A stretch of DNA of 64,000 nt, taken from Saksenaea vasiformis B4078 (Eukaryota > Mucoromycota > Mucoromycetes > Mucorales > Saksenaeaceae). The notes below the pieces were generated by a model that saw only the letters and a program-made list of their open reading frames with translations, was not told the origin of the DNA and did not search any database. Location of the stretch: NCBI GenBank assembly GCA_000697055.1, contig JNDT01002330.1:54747-118746 (forward strand), read 5' to 3'. Position 1 is the first letter of the stretch; each line of letters starts with the position of its first letter. This document shows, in pieces, positions 45,530-57,220 of this stretch. A program made the position numbers and the translations under genes.

Positions 45530-46113
45530 AGCGCCTAAAGGACACATAAATCTTTCTTTCCTTTGACTCCGCTTCCTTTTGACATCCCCAGTATATACTT
45601 TTGATGAAATGTGCACACATCCAAAGTCATCCATGTCTTTTTGTGTACATGGACTCTCCTGGAACGCCTTGGCTTTAGTAGTTCTTTCTCGCCCATCATT
45701 TTAGTAAGTGCATGTGGTCACACACGCACAGAGTATCATCCAATTTTTGCAACAGATAGCCAGAGCTTGTGTCGCTTCAACTCCTCTAGTGTGTACCTAC
45801 TGGTCATCATTAGGTTCCCCTCTTGCTGATCCACCGGACATGATGCGGGCCCACCTTCCGCCGCTGCAGAATCATCTCCATGAGCAAGTAAAGTGACATT
45901 CAAAGTTTATTCCATTCACTAATCACGAATGTATTCTTACTCTAATGGATATGAATTTTGCGCCCGTCGAGGGATCAAGTTGACATAAGTACAGTATGAA
46001 CTGTCACCAATTTTATGTACCAATGGCCGCATATTCAATCCTTCATTAGCGCAGAGCTGGCTTTCTACAGACGCAAAATCTATATAGACTAGTATATAAA
46101 TATATCCGGTAAA
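45530..46113 (+). repeat. Dispersed repeat family, copy C
   Basis: It begins in the TATA block region (GCGCCTAAAGGACAC), continues with 'TTTTGACATCCCCAGTATAT', 'AAGTAAAGTGACATTC', 'GCGCCCGTCGAGGGATCAAG' and 'GCGCAGAGCTGGCTTTC', and ends ATCCGGTAAACAGTA near 46112. It is more similar to copy D than to B, including a shared GC-richer middle ('CCGGACATGATGCGGGCCC' here, with an equivalent CCTACCATATGGTGCGCAGG in D). Confidence 0.75.
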
Positions 46114-47784
46114 CAGTAAGCGTCAGTTGCTCTATGCAGCATTTACAGTTGATACTGTCAAGAAACGTAGTCATGTTAACAGTAAGCGTCGCTAAGGTCC
46201 CCATAACTTCCTTAATTTAAATAATACAATGTGGTATAAACAAGGTATTTTCCTACATAGTATTAAAACCTTCCCAATACAACATACATTCTTGAGAGTT
46301 CCGGTTCTGATGTGATAGTGGGACGTTGGAGGCCATTTTGAAAGTAAAGGCATCATGTTACGCCAAAAATAGGCACCATACGCAGTGTAGCAAAAATAGC
46401 TTTAGTAAATGAATGATCAAATTTACTGGATTTCACTACACCTCCTCTATATTTCGCATAACCCGTAGAAGGAGAAAGCTCTAGCAAATTCCGATAGGAA
46501 CATATTTTCTAAAATATGAATTCCTGTCCCTTGTCACCTTGGTCTTCTATATAGTCGAGGCGAAGCACATCTCGGAATTCTCGGATCATTCACGTGTGAT
46601 CGGCCGCCGCCCCGACTTCAATTTTTTTTTAGATCCAAACTTGTCATAGTACTGGAACACAAAGGAGTAAGCGTGACCTGTAATCAGGTGAAGCAATCTG
46701 TGGATGCTTTTTCTCCCGAAACCAAAAATCGTTATGAATCTCTCAGCGATGCAGTTGCAACAGTCAAGAAAAACGTGCTCCCGTAAAACATACCAGGAGG
46801 CATAATATTGCAGAATTATGCTGTAGAGATGTGTGGCAAGGGCCACAGACTGGAAAGCAAATGCAGATTGTATGATTCCGGTATATGCAGTAGATGATCC
46901 CGCAATGCATGGTCCATATCATTAGCGGGCTGTCATTACTTGTCCTTTGACCAACTTATTCTGCACATGCGCCTCTTCCTTCCCCTTACCATTTCGTGTG
47001 AGAACCACAACGATAAAGTTATGGTCATATTGGTTACTTAGCTCATGTCTATTTCTATTTCTGTGATCCCGTTTGCTAAAAGCAGAGGCACATCAGTATG
47101 CTCTAGGGAATATTGAAGCAGAGATTATATGCTCCTAACAGTTATAACTGTACTAAGCCAAAGCATATGTATCTCTCTCCAGAAGCAAAAGCCACTAAGC
47201 TCGTACGACCTATTCATACGATGAAGGGCACCACGTCAAAAATGACAATGGTTAGTTCCTTTTTTGTTTTTTCATTTGCTTTCATTAATCAACCGTCCTG
47301 GATTCAACGCCAAATGCGATGGTAGCAGTATTAACAGTTTTTCGATATGTTGTTGGAGAAAAAAAAAAGGAGAGATTTCAATAGATCGTCAACAGCAAAC
47401 AATTAAGCAAAGCAATTTTTACACTGCCCTTAGGGTTTACTATCCAACGTGGCCTAGGCGCACATCTTCAGCATCGACTCTGTTGTTACAGAAGTTACAG
47501 AATTCACTTTCCTTTTTTCTTAAAGTTAAACAGATGCTGGTTTATTTTTGTTACAGGATGACACACAAACAGAGCACTTTGTTTTGCACAATCCAATGAC
47601 TGTTTTCTTATTTTTTTTTCTTTGTTTCTTATGATATAACGTTACAGTTGCGTGTGCTTCTTCCAACCCCTTTCTGCAAGATTCTCCTGCTTTCTGCACG
47701 AACTAAATAACCTCTTTTTGTAAGAGAGGGCGGATCGTCCTTCAATATCATAAACTTCCCTTTTTTTTTCAACTGCTGGGGTAT
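46114..47784. other. Gap before the first GPI-type gene, no recognised gene
   Basis: Only short frames occur (for example plus 47264-47599, 111 codons, and minus 46586-46846). It probably contains the promoter of the 47840 gene; T-rich tracts precede the TATA element. Confidence 0.5.
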
Positions 47785-47794
47785 TATAAATAAA
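47785..47794 (+). promoter_or_regulatory. TATA box of the Ser/Pro-rich secreted protein gene
   Basis: TATAAATAAA lies 46-55 bases upstream of the ATG at 47840, after a pyrimidine-rich stretch. A strong TATA is common for abundant cell-wall protein genes. Not otherwise supported. Confidence 0.55.
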
Positions 47795-47839
47795 ATCGTG
47801 CACAATCTACTTTTCTTTCTTGCCACGTCAAAAAAAGAA

Positions 47840-48525
47840 ATGAAGTTTCAAACTTCCGTTATTTTACTATCAGCAGCTGCGCTACAACAAGCTTCTGCCC
47901 AAGCTCCGGCAACAGGCGCAACAGCGTCTTTCTCACAGCCTACGCCTGCTACCGGTATCCCCGGTCTTCCTAGCACATCGTTGTTGCCCAGTGTAAGCCT
48001 CAGTACTCCAGCTGTTCCTACACCACCAACGGCTCTTCCGGCTACAACCGACCCCATCAGTGGTGCCACGCTTCCAACGCCTGTCAATTCATGGTCAACC
48101 GGTGTTTCCGGATCAAATTCCGGAGCTGTGCTCCCGTCTGCCACTGATTCTTTGTCCGGAGCTGTGTCACCTACGCAAGCATTCGGCAGCGGTACGCCTT
48201 CCTTCTCTGGAGCCTCTTCACCAGGCAATCTAGTTCCTTCAGCTACAGGCTCTTCCACAGGTGCTAGTAAGTCACATTTTTTTCTCCTGTGCAGGACACT
48301 TTCTGATTTCATCTTTTAGTTTTCACAGGAACAAATTCGGGCTTGTCTCCTTCCTTTTCTGCAAGCAGCGGCTTCCAGCCCTCTTCTTCAAGGCCTCTTA
48401 GTTCACCTACGAAGCTACCCTCAGCTGGAGCGGTTCCATCAGGATTGTCGCCAAGTACCCGCGTGGAAGCATCTATTGTTACGTTGTGTGGTGTATTGGT
48501 AACTTTGGTATATAACTGGCTCTAA
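47840..48525 (+). CDS. Secreted Ser/Thr/Pro-rich GPI-anchored-type cell-wall protein
   Basis: Exon one is 47840-48266. Exon two starts at 48320 or 48329, two AG acceptors nine bases apart in the same frame, giving 210 or 207 residues. A signal peptide (MKFQTSVILLSAAALQQASA) precedes a low-complexity body of Ser, Thr, Pro, Gly and Ala with loose repeats such as PSATDSLSGA and PSATGSSTGA, expected to be heavily O-glycosylated. The C-terminus is a hydrophobic helix (SIVTLCGVLVTLVYNWL) without charged residues after it, as in GPI-anchor signals. No enzymatic domain is seen. Such proteins are wall or surface components; the specific function is unknown. Confidence 0.85.
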
Positions 48526-50183
48526 AATCAAAAAACCACAAAAAGAAAAGAGGGGCACTATCGCATATTCGGACTTATTGGCGCATCCTCAATAAATGAT
48601 TGGACATGGAAATTAAAAAAACAAGCATAAACCTCCGCTTTACGCACCTGACTTCCTTTCATTTTCCCCCTTTTTATTGGCTAGAGCTACGCTTTTCTTT
48701 ATTACACCTACCCCATCAATATAATTTATTTTCTCGTTCCATTATCAATGAAACTATCGTTTCGCCTTGAAGTTTACAATTGTTTCACCAAGCAATATTA
48801 CTGTTATGCGGGCTCAGCTTGTTTGCTGAGCAACCACAGTCCATGAAAAGAGGCTTGCATTACAGAAATTTGAGACAAGCTTACTTTAGGAGAGCTTAAA
48901 CGCATCGAGCAACATCATGCATGAGTTCCTCAGATTATGCAAGATATGAAATTTTGTCTATTTGATTACCTGCTGTAGAAATCTTTAACAATTTAACAAT
49001 GAAAGCAAGAAATAGAATCGCGCAATCAAGGATGACGCAAAGTTCAGAAAAAAGAAAAATCAAAGTAAGAGGTCTAGTGAAGAGTTCACGCACGAATATG
49101 CACGCCTTTGTCCTTATTCATAGAATTTATAGAACAATGAAAGCAGTTAATATCATGTTGACTCCAATTAAGTAGAAGTCAAAAAACAATACCAACCTAT
49201 CAAGAGAGCATTTGGCTCGTTTCTGGTGACAGGATATTCGAAAAACACCGTACCGATAAAGAAGGAAGCCAAACAAAATGGAAGTATGAGAACGAACGGG
49301 AGAAGTCGTTGGTACGAAGATTAATAGTTATCGCATGCCTGAAGTTTGCAGTCAGCCATATGGCTACGGGAAGTCGTGACAAGCAGAAACCTAGTCTCTG
49401 TTGCGGCCCGTGGCCTGATCTGGATGGTGATGGCGTGAAGCTATCTTCTGACTAACAGGCAAGACCCTACGTCTTCAAGCGGGTTTATTCTTTGAGGATT
49501 TCATTATTATTGACCAAATGCACCATAGCGCCAGGATTCTGTTAACAATTTGCTGTACATACAGGCAATGCTCAACAGAACATAAATACAAATTTTTACT
49601 ACGTTATTTTATGTAATATTAACTGCACACTATACTCTAATACAATTGTTGTGGGCGGTTCTTATGGAAAGCGAGTGTCGCTGAAGCGGTCGCATAGAGA
49701 GGGATGGCATTGAATAAACATACCCCGAGACCTTCATTTCGCCTTCCTTTTTGGTGAATGAATAGTTCGAGTTTAAAAGGTTAGTCATTTCCTTTCCATC
49801 ATATACAACTAACCCAAGGGTTATATGGTGCATAACGCTTTCCTGCTGTTGTCAAAGCCTTGAAACAAATGGATTCGATTTCATTTGCAATTTGCCGACG
49901 TAAGGCACTGATATCTTCGTATGGCGAGAACAAGGCTGCCGAACTTTTTAACGAGGGCCGCTTTCCACCCAGTTCCATAGTTTACTTGGTGGTGTCTAGT
50001 CCCTGGGCGGCGGAAGTGAGAACTGCTAGGGATACTCCAGTACAAAACACTCCACTGTAATCTAATTAAGCAATAGGTAGTACATTTCAGCCTTTTTCGA
50101 AACAAAAGGAAACAGGCGTTTCAATCACCGATCGTCTTTGGGGCGACTGGCGTGTCCTGTTGGAGTGTTTCTAGCAATCCGCG
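48526..50183. other. Gap with no confident gene
   Basis: Short frames at 49630-49833 (-) and 49860-50060 (+) overlap an apparently once-coding zone that leads into the relic at 50184, but I could not define exons. Confidence 0.45.
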
Positions 50184-50820
50184 ATGGAATATGGCTCCGT
50201 AGCTCACTATAAGAAAGCTGAGGCAGCAATTCCCCACTCGCCAGCAGATGGGTTACTCCTCCCCTCGTTCTGGTTGACAGTACTATCTTACAGGTGAGAT
50301 GTTCAGGTTATAATAGAAAGCACATCGCTTTTAACCAGTCATTAAACAAAACATAGCGTCATACACCTTTCAACTTCAGAGACCTGAGAGCTATCTTTAA
50401 CATCTATTGCAGCGATTCAACTCAATATCTGAGCCCCAAGCAGAACAGTGGCCGTTGCTCACAGGAGGACATCGAAACTTCAAAATCTCAAAGTAAGCAG
50501 AACCGAAAGCAAAATCAGCGCAGATTGGGACGGCTTGAAGAAAAAGCGGCGAAAATCAGCGATGCAATCACGAAGAGGTTAAGCGAAGAGGATGACTTGG
50601 ATAACGATATTTTGACTTCATATGACTTTGAAGAACAATTGTGTCTCACACAAGCTAAAAATTCATTGTGGACGAATTCAGAGTGAATGGCAAATATACT
50701 TTTTATGATTCCGTGATGTACAGTTCAGGGCAGCATACTTTGTTAGCAATGCTTAAAGCCATCCAACAGGCAAAACACAAATACACGAAACGGTGGTAAG
50801 GAAACGTATCCTTGCTAAAC
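50184..50820 (+). pseudogene. Unrecognised coding relic, possibly a two-exon gene
   Basis: From ATG 50184 the frame reads MEYGSVAHYKKAEAAIPHSP and ADGLLLPSFWLTVLSYR, then a GTGAGA...CATAG intron (about 50297-50357) leads to HTPFNFRDLRAIFNIYCSDS, a highly charged helical stretch (KQNRKQNQRRLGRLEEKAAK) and an acidic segment (EEDDLDNDILTSYDFEEQ), with a stop at 50686. After a frame change, FIVDEFRVNGKYTFYDSVMY and AMLKAIQQAKHKYTKRWW follow. Upstream of the ATG an in-frame TAG follows SITDRLWGDWRVLLECF, so the ATG may be internal. Coherent amino-acid use over three segments argues for real former coding sequence. The family is unknown; probably a multicopy or mobile-element gene. Confidence 0.45.
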
Positions 50821-51456
50821 AATTAGTAGCGGCGGGATACTAACAGGTTCGCATGGAGTCACGAATCATGCGGACGATGTCAAATATGAGCCGATGTCAA
50901 CGTGACTAGAAGTGTCTATCGAATTGTCAGACTCGAAAATGCGTTCTTGATGCTTGTTCCAAAAAAGAATGCATTACAAATAGAGAAGAGCTCTAGTACG
51001 TAGTAAATACGTATCATTGTGAGAACTATTTTAGTCGCCCAGGTAACAAACATCCTTGAACATGTGGTATCAGGTGTACTTGTCCTCAGTTTCTTTCCGA
51101 TAGACTGGAACACCCGTTGTGACATCTAGAGACCCCAAGCGGAAAAGTGAGATATCGGTACAAGGACGAAACGTGCGCCTCTCTGGTGGGTGGAATACTA
51201 TTCTTCATGATACACACAGTGCAGTGGTGCAAACTGAGCTTGAAGTTGACGTGGACGAGTCTTCCAGTGCCCAGCATTTTTCAATTTCAGATCAATAAAG
51301 GAGTTTAAATTAATGTGTAACGCTGAAGTCGGAAAACGCAAGTCTAAAAATATTTTCCCCCTTTTTTATTTTGATTCTTGGTTAAATACCAGCATTTGAA
51401 CACCTTTTTCTTTTACAACCTCATCTCTTCCTCATCTCGATACCCACTACCTTAAT
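50821..51456. other. Promoter-side gap of the 51457 gene
   Basis: Only short minus frames occur (50916-51125, 51086-51277), of chance type. A TTAAATA element near 51381 and a pyrimidine-rich tract (CTTTTTCTTTTACAACC) lie 40-75 bases before the ATG at 51457. Confidence 0.5.
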
Positions 51457-52103
51457 ATGAAGTTATTCGGTTTGGTTTCTGCTCTAGTAGCTACCGTCGC
51501 AACTGTTTGCGCGCAAGAACTTGGCCCTACAAAGAACTACCAAGTAACAAGCCCTCGTCGCAACTATCCCTATGTAGTCCAACAGGTCTTGCCCTGTGTT
51601 ATTGAACTTTTCCCTGATGTTGATAGTTCAGGTAAAAAAAGAAGGTTTTCTATTGTTACTTTTTTCTAATTTTATGATTTCCTCTTGAAACAGCTCTTCA
51701 GCTCAGCATTCTTCTCCAGTCCACTACACCAGGTTCGAATGTTTCTTTGACCATCGCCAACAGTGTCGACCTAAGCAAGACACCTGCATCTGCAATGCCT
51801 TCTGGAAATAAGACCGTATACCAACACACTGTCAACTACAACATCCCTACCACCGTGACACCTGGCAGCTACAATGTCGAATTCCTTGACACCGTCACCA
51901 GCAACAAACTTGACATCCCCATCGAGATTCGCGCCGCAGCTTCTCCAAAGCCCTCCGGTTCCGCTACTCCCACTGGCACTAATGGATCAAAGCCATCGAG
52001 TATTTTTGGAAAAGATAACTCGGGTTCCATCACCAGCCCCGGCTTGGCAACTAAGACCATTTTGGCTCTTGCTGCCGTGGCCGGTGTTGCCTTCATGCTC
52101 TAG
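51457..52103 (+). CDS. Secreted GPI-anchored-type protein with a Kre9/Knh1-like N-terminal domain
   Basis: Two exons (51457-51631, 51694-52103) give 194 residues. A signal peptide (MKLFGLVSALVATVATVCA) is followed by a beta-rich domain of about 100 residues: YQVTSPRRNYPYVVQQVLPC, then ALQLSILLQSTTPGSNVSLT and PTTVTPGSYNVEFLD. This order (short 'ITSP' entry, LPC, then a paired strand and a PGSY turn) resembles the Ser-Thr-rich GPI-anchored membrane family related to Kre9/Knh1. A Ser/Thr/Pro linker precedes a C-terminal hydrophobic stretch (TILALAAVAGVAFML). Likely a wall or surface glycoprotein. Family assignment is by pattern and moderately sure; secretion is well supported. Confidence 0.82.
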
Positions 52104-54987
52104 ATCAGAAACATACCACCCTTCCCGGAAATCAATCCAAACCAAACCCGAATACCGTATTAAACCCTTTATTAAAAAACACGAGATGAAACATGTACCA
52201 ATTACAAATAATAAATCAGCTAGTTCTTTCTTTCTTTTCTTTATTTGAAGTTACGATTTGTAGCACAAGCACGAATGATCACTGGTACTATGATGATGCA
52301 ATTGCAGATCCCGATCCGCTTTCTATTCAGTCCGGATACGTCAACCTTTCCGAAATGGGCCAGTAGCGAGTGTATTGAAACGTTCACTATCTAAAAGATA
52401 AGTATTTGTTTGCGAAATCAAATAACAAAAAGTGGCGTCATTCTTTACCATTTATGTTCCATCGTAACCTTAGCTTCCTCTATCCTTTTGCTCAGATCCA
52501 AGGTGGAAAACTCCGTCGCGAGTTACCAAGCCCGAGAAGGACCCGAAAAAAAATTGATCTGCGTCGGGGAAAGAAAGTAGCACGGGTTGCGCCTACGGGA
52601 TTCTCGGGTTGTGTACCTCTTCTTAAGCATCAGTGAGATCTGGTAAAATATACACCAAACATCTGCGTACTAGTGACTACTGTTTAACAAAAAAGAAGTG
52701 TCATATGCATTCTCCACCACACACAGCTACAAACTGGTCTACTACTTCTTCATTGAGTGACCTGTATCAATCGGGATTATCATGCCTTTATTTGATGTCA
52801 TCCTTATGTGGTTGCAAGGAATATAAGTTTCCCTTAGTCTATAAATAGATATATGGCGATCAAATCGAAGAAGAGGAATCAAGAGAGGTTTCTGAATTAC
52901 ACTGAAAACTGAGCAACCAGCTTTCGTCCCGACCCGCTAGGATAATCAACTTGATTGAATAGCTTCTCATACTAGTGTTCACGCTTGAGTCCCCATTTTC
53001 GGCTCATTCTTTATTTTTTCAGGGCGAAGCTCCAGAATAGGCAATAGAAAAGGAGCGCTACTTGTGCAAAAAAGATCGGCGGTTTCGAAATTCAGTTTCA
53101 AAAAGCGCTACAGGCACAGTTAGCATCTGAACGCGTGGTTCTGTATTTGTCGCTACATGAATAAGAGATGAGCACTGCAGATTCAGCCAGTGTCAAAGTT
53201 AGAATTAATGGGCATGTAATATACGTGCTAATAAGTCAATCGAAAGGTATGCGCTACTGCCAATACATGGATTGAGAAGGCACTTGGAGTCCTGTAAAAA
53301 GAATATAGGTACGTTGCAAGATGCTGCACTGCGGACAATAATTGAAAGAGGTCCCACTACAGTACGACATTTCAAATGGCACGATGCAAGGTAGATGGAA
53401 AGATGCTGTATAGCAAGTGTGTACCTAAACTAGAAATGGCGTTCTTTGTTCGACGATAAAGAGTTTTTGCTGTATTTTCTTATCTCGGTACACTTAAAAC
53501 CACCAATTAAGTATCTCAATATGAAGCATCTTTTCTTGGTGCTAAAAAGTCGTTTGATTGTTTCACGCTTGTTATGTACTCCACGTTAGTTGTCAAACCA
53601 AATTGACTGAAGCCTAATTAACAAGAGCAAACTTCATATAAATGAATCGCATTCCACTCTAGCAATAATTTTCCGCTATCCACTATGACATACCGCTTAA
53701 CAGCGTAGTTTGTCGTTAATGTTTTTCCAGGCAGTTGAAAGTTACTGTCTAAACTAAGCGATCGTGCGACTAGTTATAATGTACTTCGCCTGTCATCTTT
53801 TGGTAACAGATGTCAGTCTGCTTTCTTTGCTTAGACGTTGGCGTTTCATATGTGACAATTATTCCAACTAAAGAGGTTTCAGCATGCTGTTAACCAATAG
53901 TGTCATATTCTGGGTAAGTTTCGTCAATTTATCCAGTTAGTAATAAAGACGAGACACTAACCATCTGATCTATTTATCTTACCTTTCAAAGTAAGCTGGA
54001 TTTATTGGAAACAACAAAAGCATTTGTGTCCATATTTGTAATTGTAAGTTTATTCTGCTCACCATCTGTTTGGTTTCTCGAAGAGATGGTAGATATTCGA
54101 GTAGTTGTTCGCGTTTCATGTTCGTTTCATTCTATTCTTGTATTCATTTATAGAAACCGGATAAAAGAAACCATTTTCACACGAAAGAATGACCATTGAT
54201 CGCATATAGCCTGTAAATATTTGCAAAGCGACGCCAGGTAATTGCGAGTGTGTCCGAGCAAATAATCAGGATATCCATCATGGAGAGAGAGGAAGAAAGA
54301 TCACAGTACGATTGTGAAAAGTTGATAAGTTACATAACCTAAAATCTGCTCAGGTGCCTCAAGATCCTAGTCAAAAGCTGTTACAAACATCGTAAATAAG
54401 AAAATGGACTGGAACCAAGTATTCAATATGAGTCGCTTTGCTTGCAATGAATTCTCCTACAACTGAACTAAGAACCTGCTTTCGCCACTTAAATACTGAG
54501 GGAGTGAATTTACTTACTGCTTGTTCTATTAAGCGAACCGGAGATGCTCAGTACTAGATCGATGGCATTTTTTTCTAATCTACCTTATGAATCTTTATGA
54601 ACATATCTTCTGTTTGCTGATCCGTTCTGTAGCAAACACGCTGGATAATCGTTACCATTTCATTTGGTTGGACAAACGTATAAACTGACATAAAAATTAT
54701 TGCTGTGAGCATCCGTCATTCAAGCCTCTTGTTGAAGCAAGAAAAAAGGAAAAGCATAAAATGCACCACAGCCACAAATAGAATCAAAGGAACCCAAAAT
54801 AAAAAAAATGAAACATGCGCAATCACCATGAACCTTGTGATGCAAAATCTAGTCCATTACCATAAAAACGAACCCTATTATTAGCCACTTAAGAATGTGT
54901 ACTTTGTCAATCCTGATAGACTTTGTAACAGGCTTTTTGGATTTTGCAGATTAGAACAGAAATGAACAACAAATATTTTTCTAGTAA
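52104..54987. other. 2.9 kb gap without a recognisable gene
   Basis: Small frames at 52406-52636 and 52633-52848 (+) and 54005-54199 (+) show no family features. No repeat copy was noticed. Confidence 0.5.
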
Positions 54988-56832
54988 TTAAAATCGGATA
55001 CCAAAATGCGGTAATTTTCCGCTTTGTGAGGAAAGGCTTCCTTGCCGCTGCCGTTCAAAAGAATTCATTGTGCCTGATTTGGACATTCTTGGAAGCGGTA
55101 TAAGGTCTGGCTCGGGAGTCATTGTAGATCTTGATGTGGCTAACCGCCGTAGAGTTGATGATCGCGAATCGTCCGAATCCATTGACCGAGAATAGTATTC
55201 GTCCCGCGACCTCCGAGAAGGTAATGGTGATGTCATAGAAAGGTACTCATGATGCTGATGTTGTTCTTGTTGTCGAAGCATCTTCTTGGCGTTAATCATT
55301 ACACGTAACGACCGAATCTGGAGTGCCGTTTGATTCGTAAGGGCTGCTGTTTCATACACCATACTTGCAGTAGATATCGTTAAGATCTGATGAAGGGCAT
55401 GGGTAGTCAGTTGTACTAGACGTGGGATCTCGTACATGCCACCAAGTAATAATAGCCGTGAAAGAATGTAGGGCTGATGTTGTTGTGCTGTCAGTAGGTG
55501 GTCTGTGTAGAGAAATTGGAGAAATGCAAGTGCCACAGGATAATTTTCGGGGAATGAAAGTGATTTTCCTGGTTGTTCCCGAAGCATCCGAGCGAAATAA
55601 GGCCACCGCTGGGCCAGGATGGCTGAATTAGCCGGTATAGTACTGTGATCCACCGTAACAATATCCATATCCGCCATTCCAGGTTCGTTGAGCATACTTA
55701 GACCTAATTCCTGAGCCACCGGTGCACATGTTTCATCTGGGAATGAATAGATCCCAAAGGCTTCTAGGTCTACGACGGCTACATGGTCAAAATTAATCTG
55801 CCGGTGATTATAATCCTCCAGAAGGTTGCGGTCGCGGTGGCCAAAAACGTAGAACTTTTGGTTCGAATGATTCAGTACACCACGGTTCCATGATCCCGTT
55901 ACTAAGTTAGATCCTGTATCAATCCGCACCCACACAAGGTTCGCCAAATTAAGCGCCCAAAGGTGGAATGCCTGATGTGTTGGTGTCAGATAGGTGCCAG
56001 TCAAGATCATGTGGTGGCCAAGCAAATCGCCTGTCGGAAAGCGCAGACCAGGTGGGAAGATTGCCCCAGACATCTCCGCCGAGTGATCCTTAAATTGTAC
56101 CGGACACTGCATAGGACGGAAACTTTGGAGATCTCGTGTCACTTCAGCAAAATTGTAATTGGAATACACACATACAGGCAAATCCGTGTTATCGTTATCT
56201 GTCCAGAATGGTGTATTACCGGTGCCTAAGTCAGATGGGCAAAATGCCACTGATCGATATGCTCCTAGCTGACGATCCAATGGCCCACCCTGGATCCATG
56301 CAAACGTCTCCAGGTCGAATACGTTCAATTCGTTAATGTACTGGTTGCCCATATCCTGGCCACCCATGATTATCAATTTGTCTTTGTAGCATGTAGCAAG
56401 GTGTGCGTAACGTGCTTGAGGGCTAAAAAGACTTGGAGACATTTCACGATAGACCCAGGACATCGTTTCAAGGTCAAATAGAGATATGTCGTCGAGAGCG
56501 CATAATTCTTGAGAAGACCCTCTTCTGGAATTGCTCATACCGCCAAAAATGACAAGGTAATTCTTATAGAGATTAGTTGAATGGAAATAACGTGGTTGAG
56601 GCGGTTCAGCAGAGTCTGGTGGTGCAATGTGGCGAGTCCAAACGAGAGTGGTAAGATCAAGAACATAGAGATGGTTTGTCATTTGCCGGGAGGAAACAAG
56701 TCGACCGCCGAACACGTAGACCTGATTCTTAACAACGGTTGTCGTAGCACCCACTAATGGTGGTGGTACTTGACCGATTGTAGGTTTTGTTTCAGTTGTG
56801 AGGTCGGCAATGGATTGTGAACCGGAGCTCAT
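54988..56832 (-). CDS. Kelch-repeat and BTB/POZ-domain protein
   Basis: A single intronless frame gives 614 residues from the ATG at 56832; an upstream in-frame ATG at 56964 would add a Phe-rich, unlikely leader, so the inner start is preferred. The N-terminal ~400 residues form kelch repeats with VYVFGGRLVSSRQMTNHLYV, LVIFGGMSNSRRGSS, DISLFDLETMSWV, LIIMGGQDMGNQYINELNVF and KFYVFGHRDRN. A BTB domain follows at about residues 415-520 (DIVTVDHSTIPANSAILAQR, then WPYFARML and FLQFLYTDHLL). The tail is Ser/Arg/Gln-rich. This kelch-then-BTB order resembles fungal and amoebal RngB/LZTR-type proteins that act as substrate adaptors or polarity scaffolds. No Cul3-specific feature can be judged by eye. 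The lack of introns is unusual beside its neighbours. Confidence 0.9.
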   Translation of the reverse strand: MSSGSQSIADLTTETKPTIGQVPPPLVGATTTVVKNQVYVFGGRLVSSRQMTNHLYVLDLTTLVWTRHIAPPDSAEPPQPRYFHSTNLYKNYLVIFGGMSNSRRGSSQELCALDDISLFDLETMSWVYREMSPSLFSPQARYAHLATCYKDKLIIMGGQDMGNQYINELNVFDLETFAWIQGGPLDRQLGAYRSVAFCPSDLGTGNTPFWTDNDNTDLPVCVYSNYNFAEVTRDLQSFRPMQCPVQFKDHSAEMSGAIFPPGLRFPTGDLLGHHMILTGTYLTPTHQAFHLWALNLANLVWVRIDTGSNLVTGSWNRGVLNHSNQKFYVFGHRDRNLLEDYNHRQINFDHVAVVDLEAFGIYSFPDETCAPVAQELGLSMLNEPGMADMDIVTVDHSTIPANSAILAQRWPYFARMLREQPGKSLSFPENYPVALAFLQFLYTDHLLTAQQHQPYILSRLLLLGGMYEIPRLVQLTTHALHQILTISTASMVYETAALTNQTALQIRSLRVMINAKKMLRQQEQHQHHEYLSMTSPLPSRRSRDEYYSRSMDSDDSRSSTLRRLATSRSTMTPEPDLIPLPRMSKSGTMNSFERQRQGSLSSQSGKLPHFGIRF

Positions 56833-57220
56833 TATACCGACAGAAAGGAGTGTAGAAGGGTTACGAGTAATAAGATAGAGAAAAGGAGAGAAAGTAAGTA
56901 AAAAAAAAAAGAAAAAAGAAAGCGTCTGGGGAAATAAAGCTGTTGCCAAGGGAAAACAGCACACACTAACTTGCTCTCACACAAAAATAAAAAAGGGCTC
57001 GTCATGAAAGTGCTGTCATAGTGTGTGTGTAACCAAGAAAGGTCTATTTCAGCAGCCGGTTATCATTGTTAGTTTCCCTTATTTTCCTTTTCACCCAATT
57101 CATAGCAGGGAAACATAACTCCCCAAAACTGTTAACTACTATCTCCACTTTTGTTTTTGCCTTTTCTGTTCTCAACTCACACTACCCCTTTATTCTTCTC
57201 CTTGTCAGCCGTGAATAACT
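56833..57220. promoter_or_regulatory. Divergent promoter between kelch-BTB and the hydrolase gene
   Basis: 388 bases separate the two starts. The region includes a GTGTGTGTG run near 57020 and pyrimidine-rich tracts leading to the hydrolase ATG. No clear TATA box for either side was found. Confidence 0.5.
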
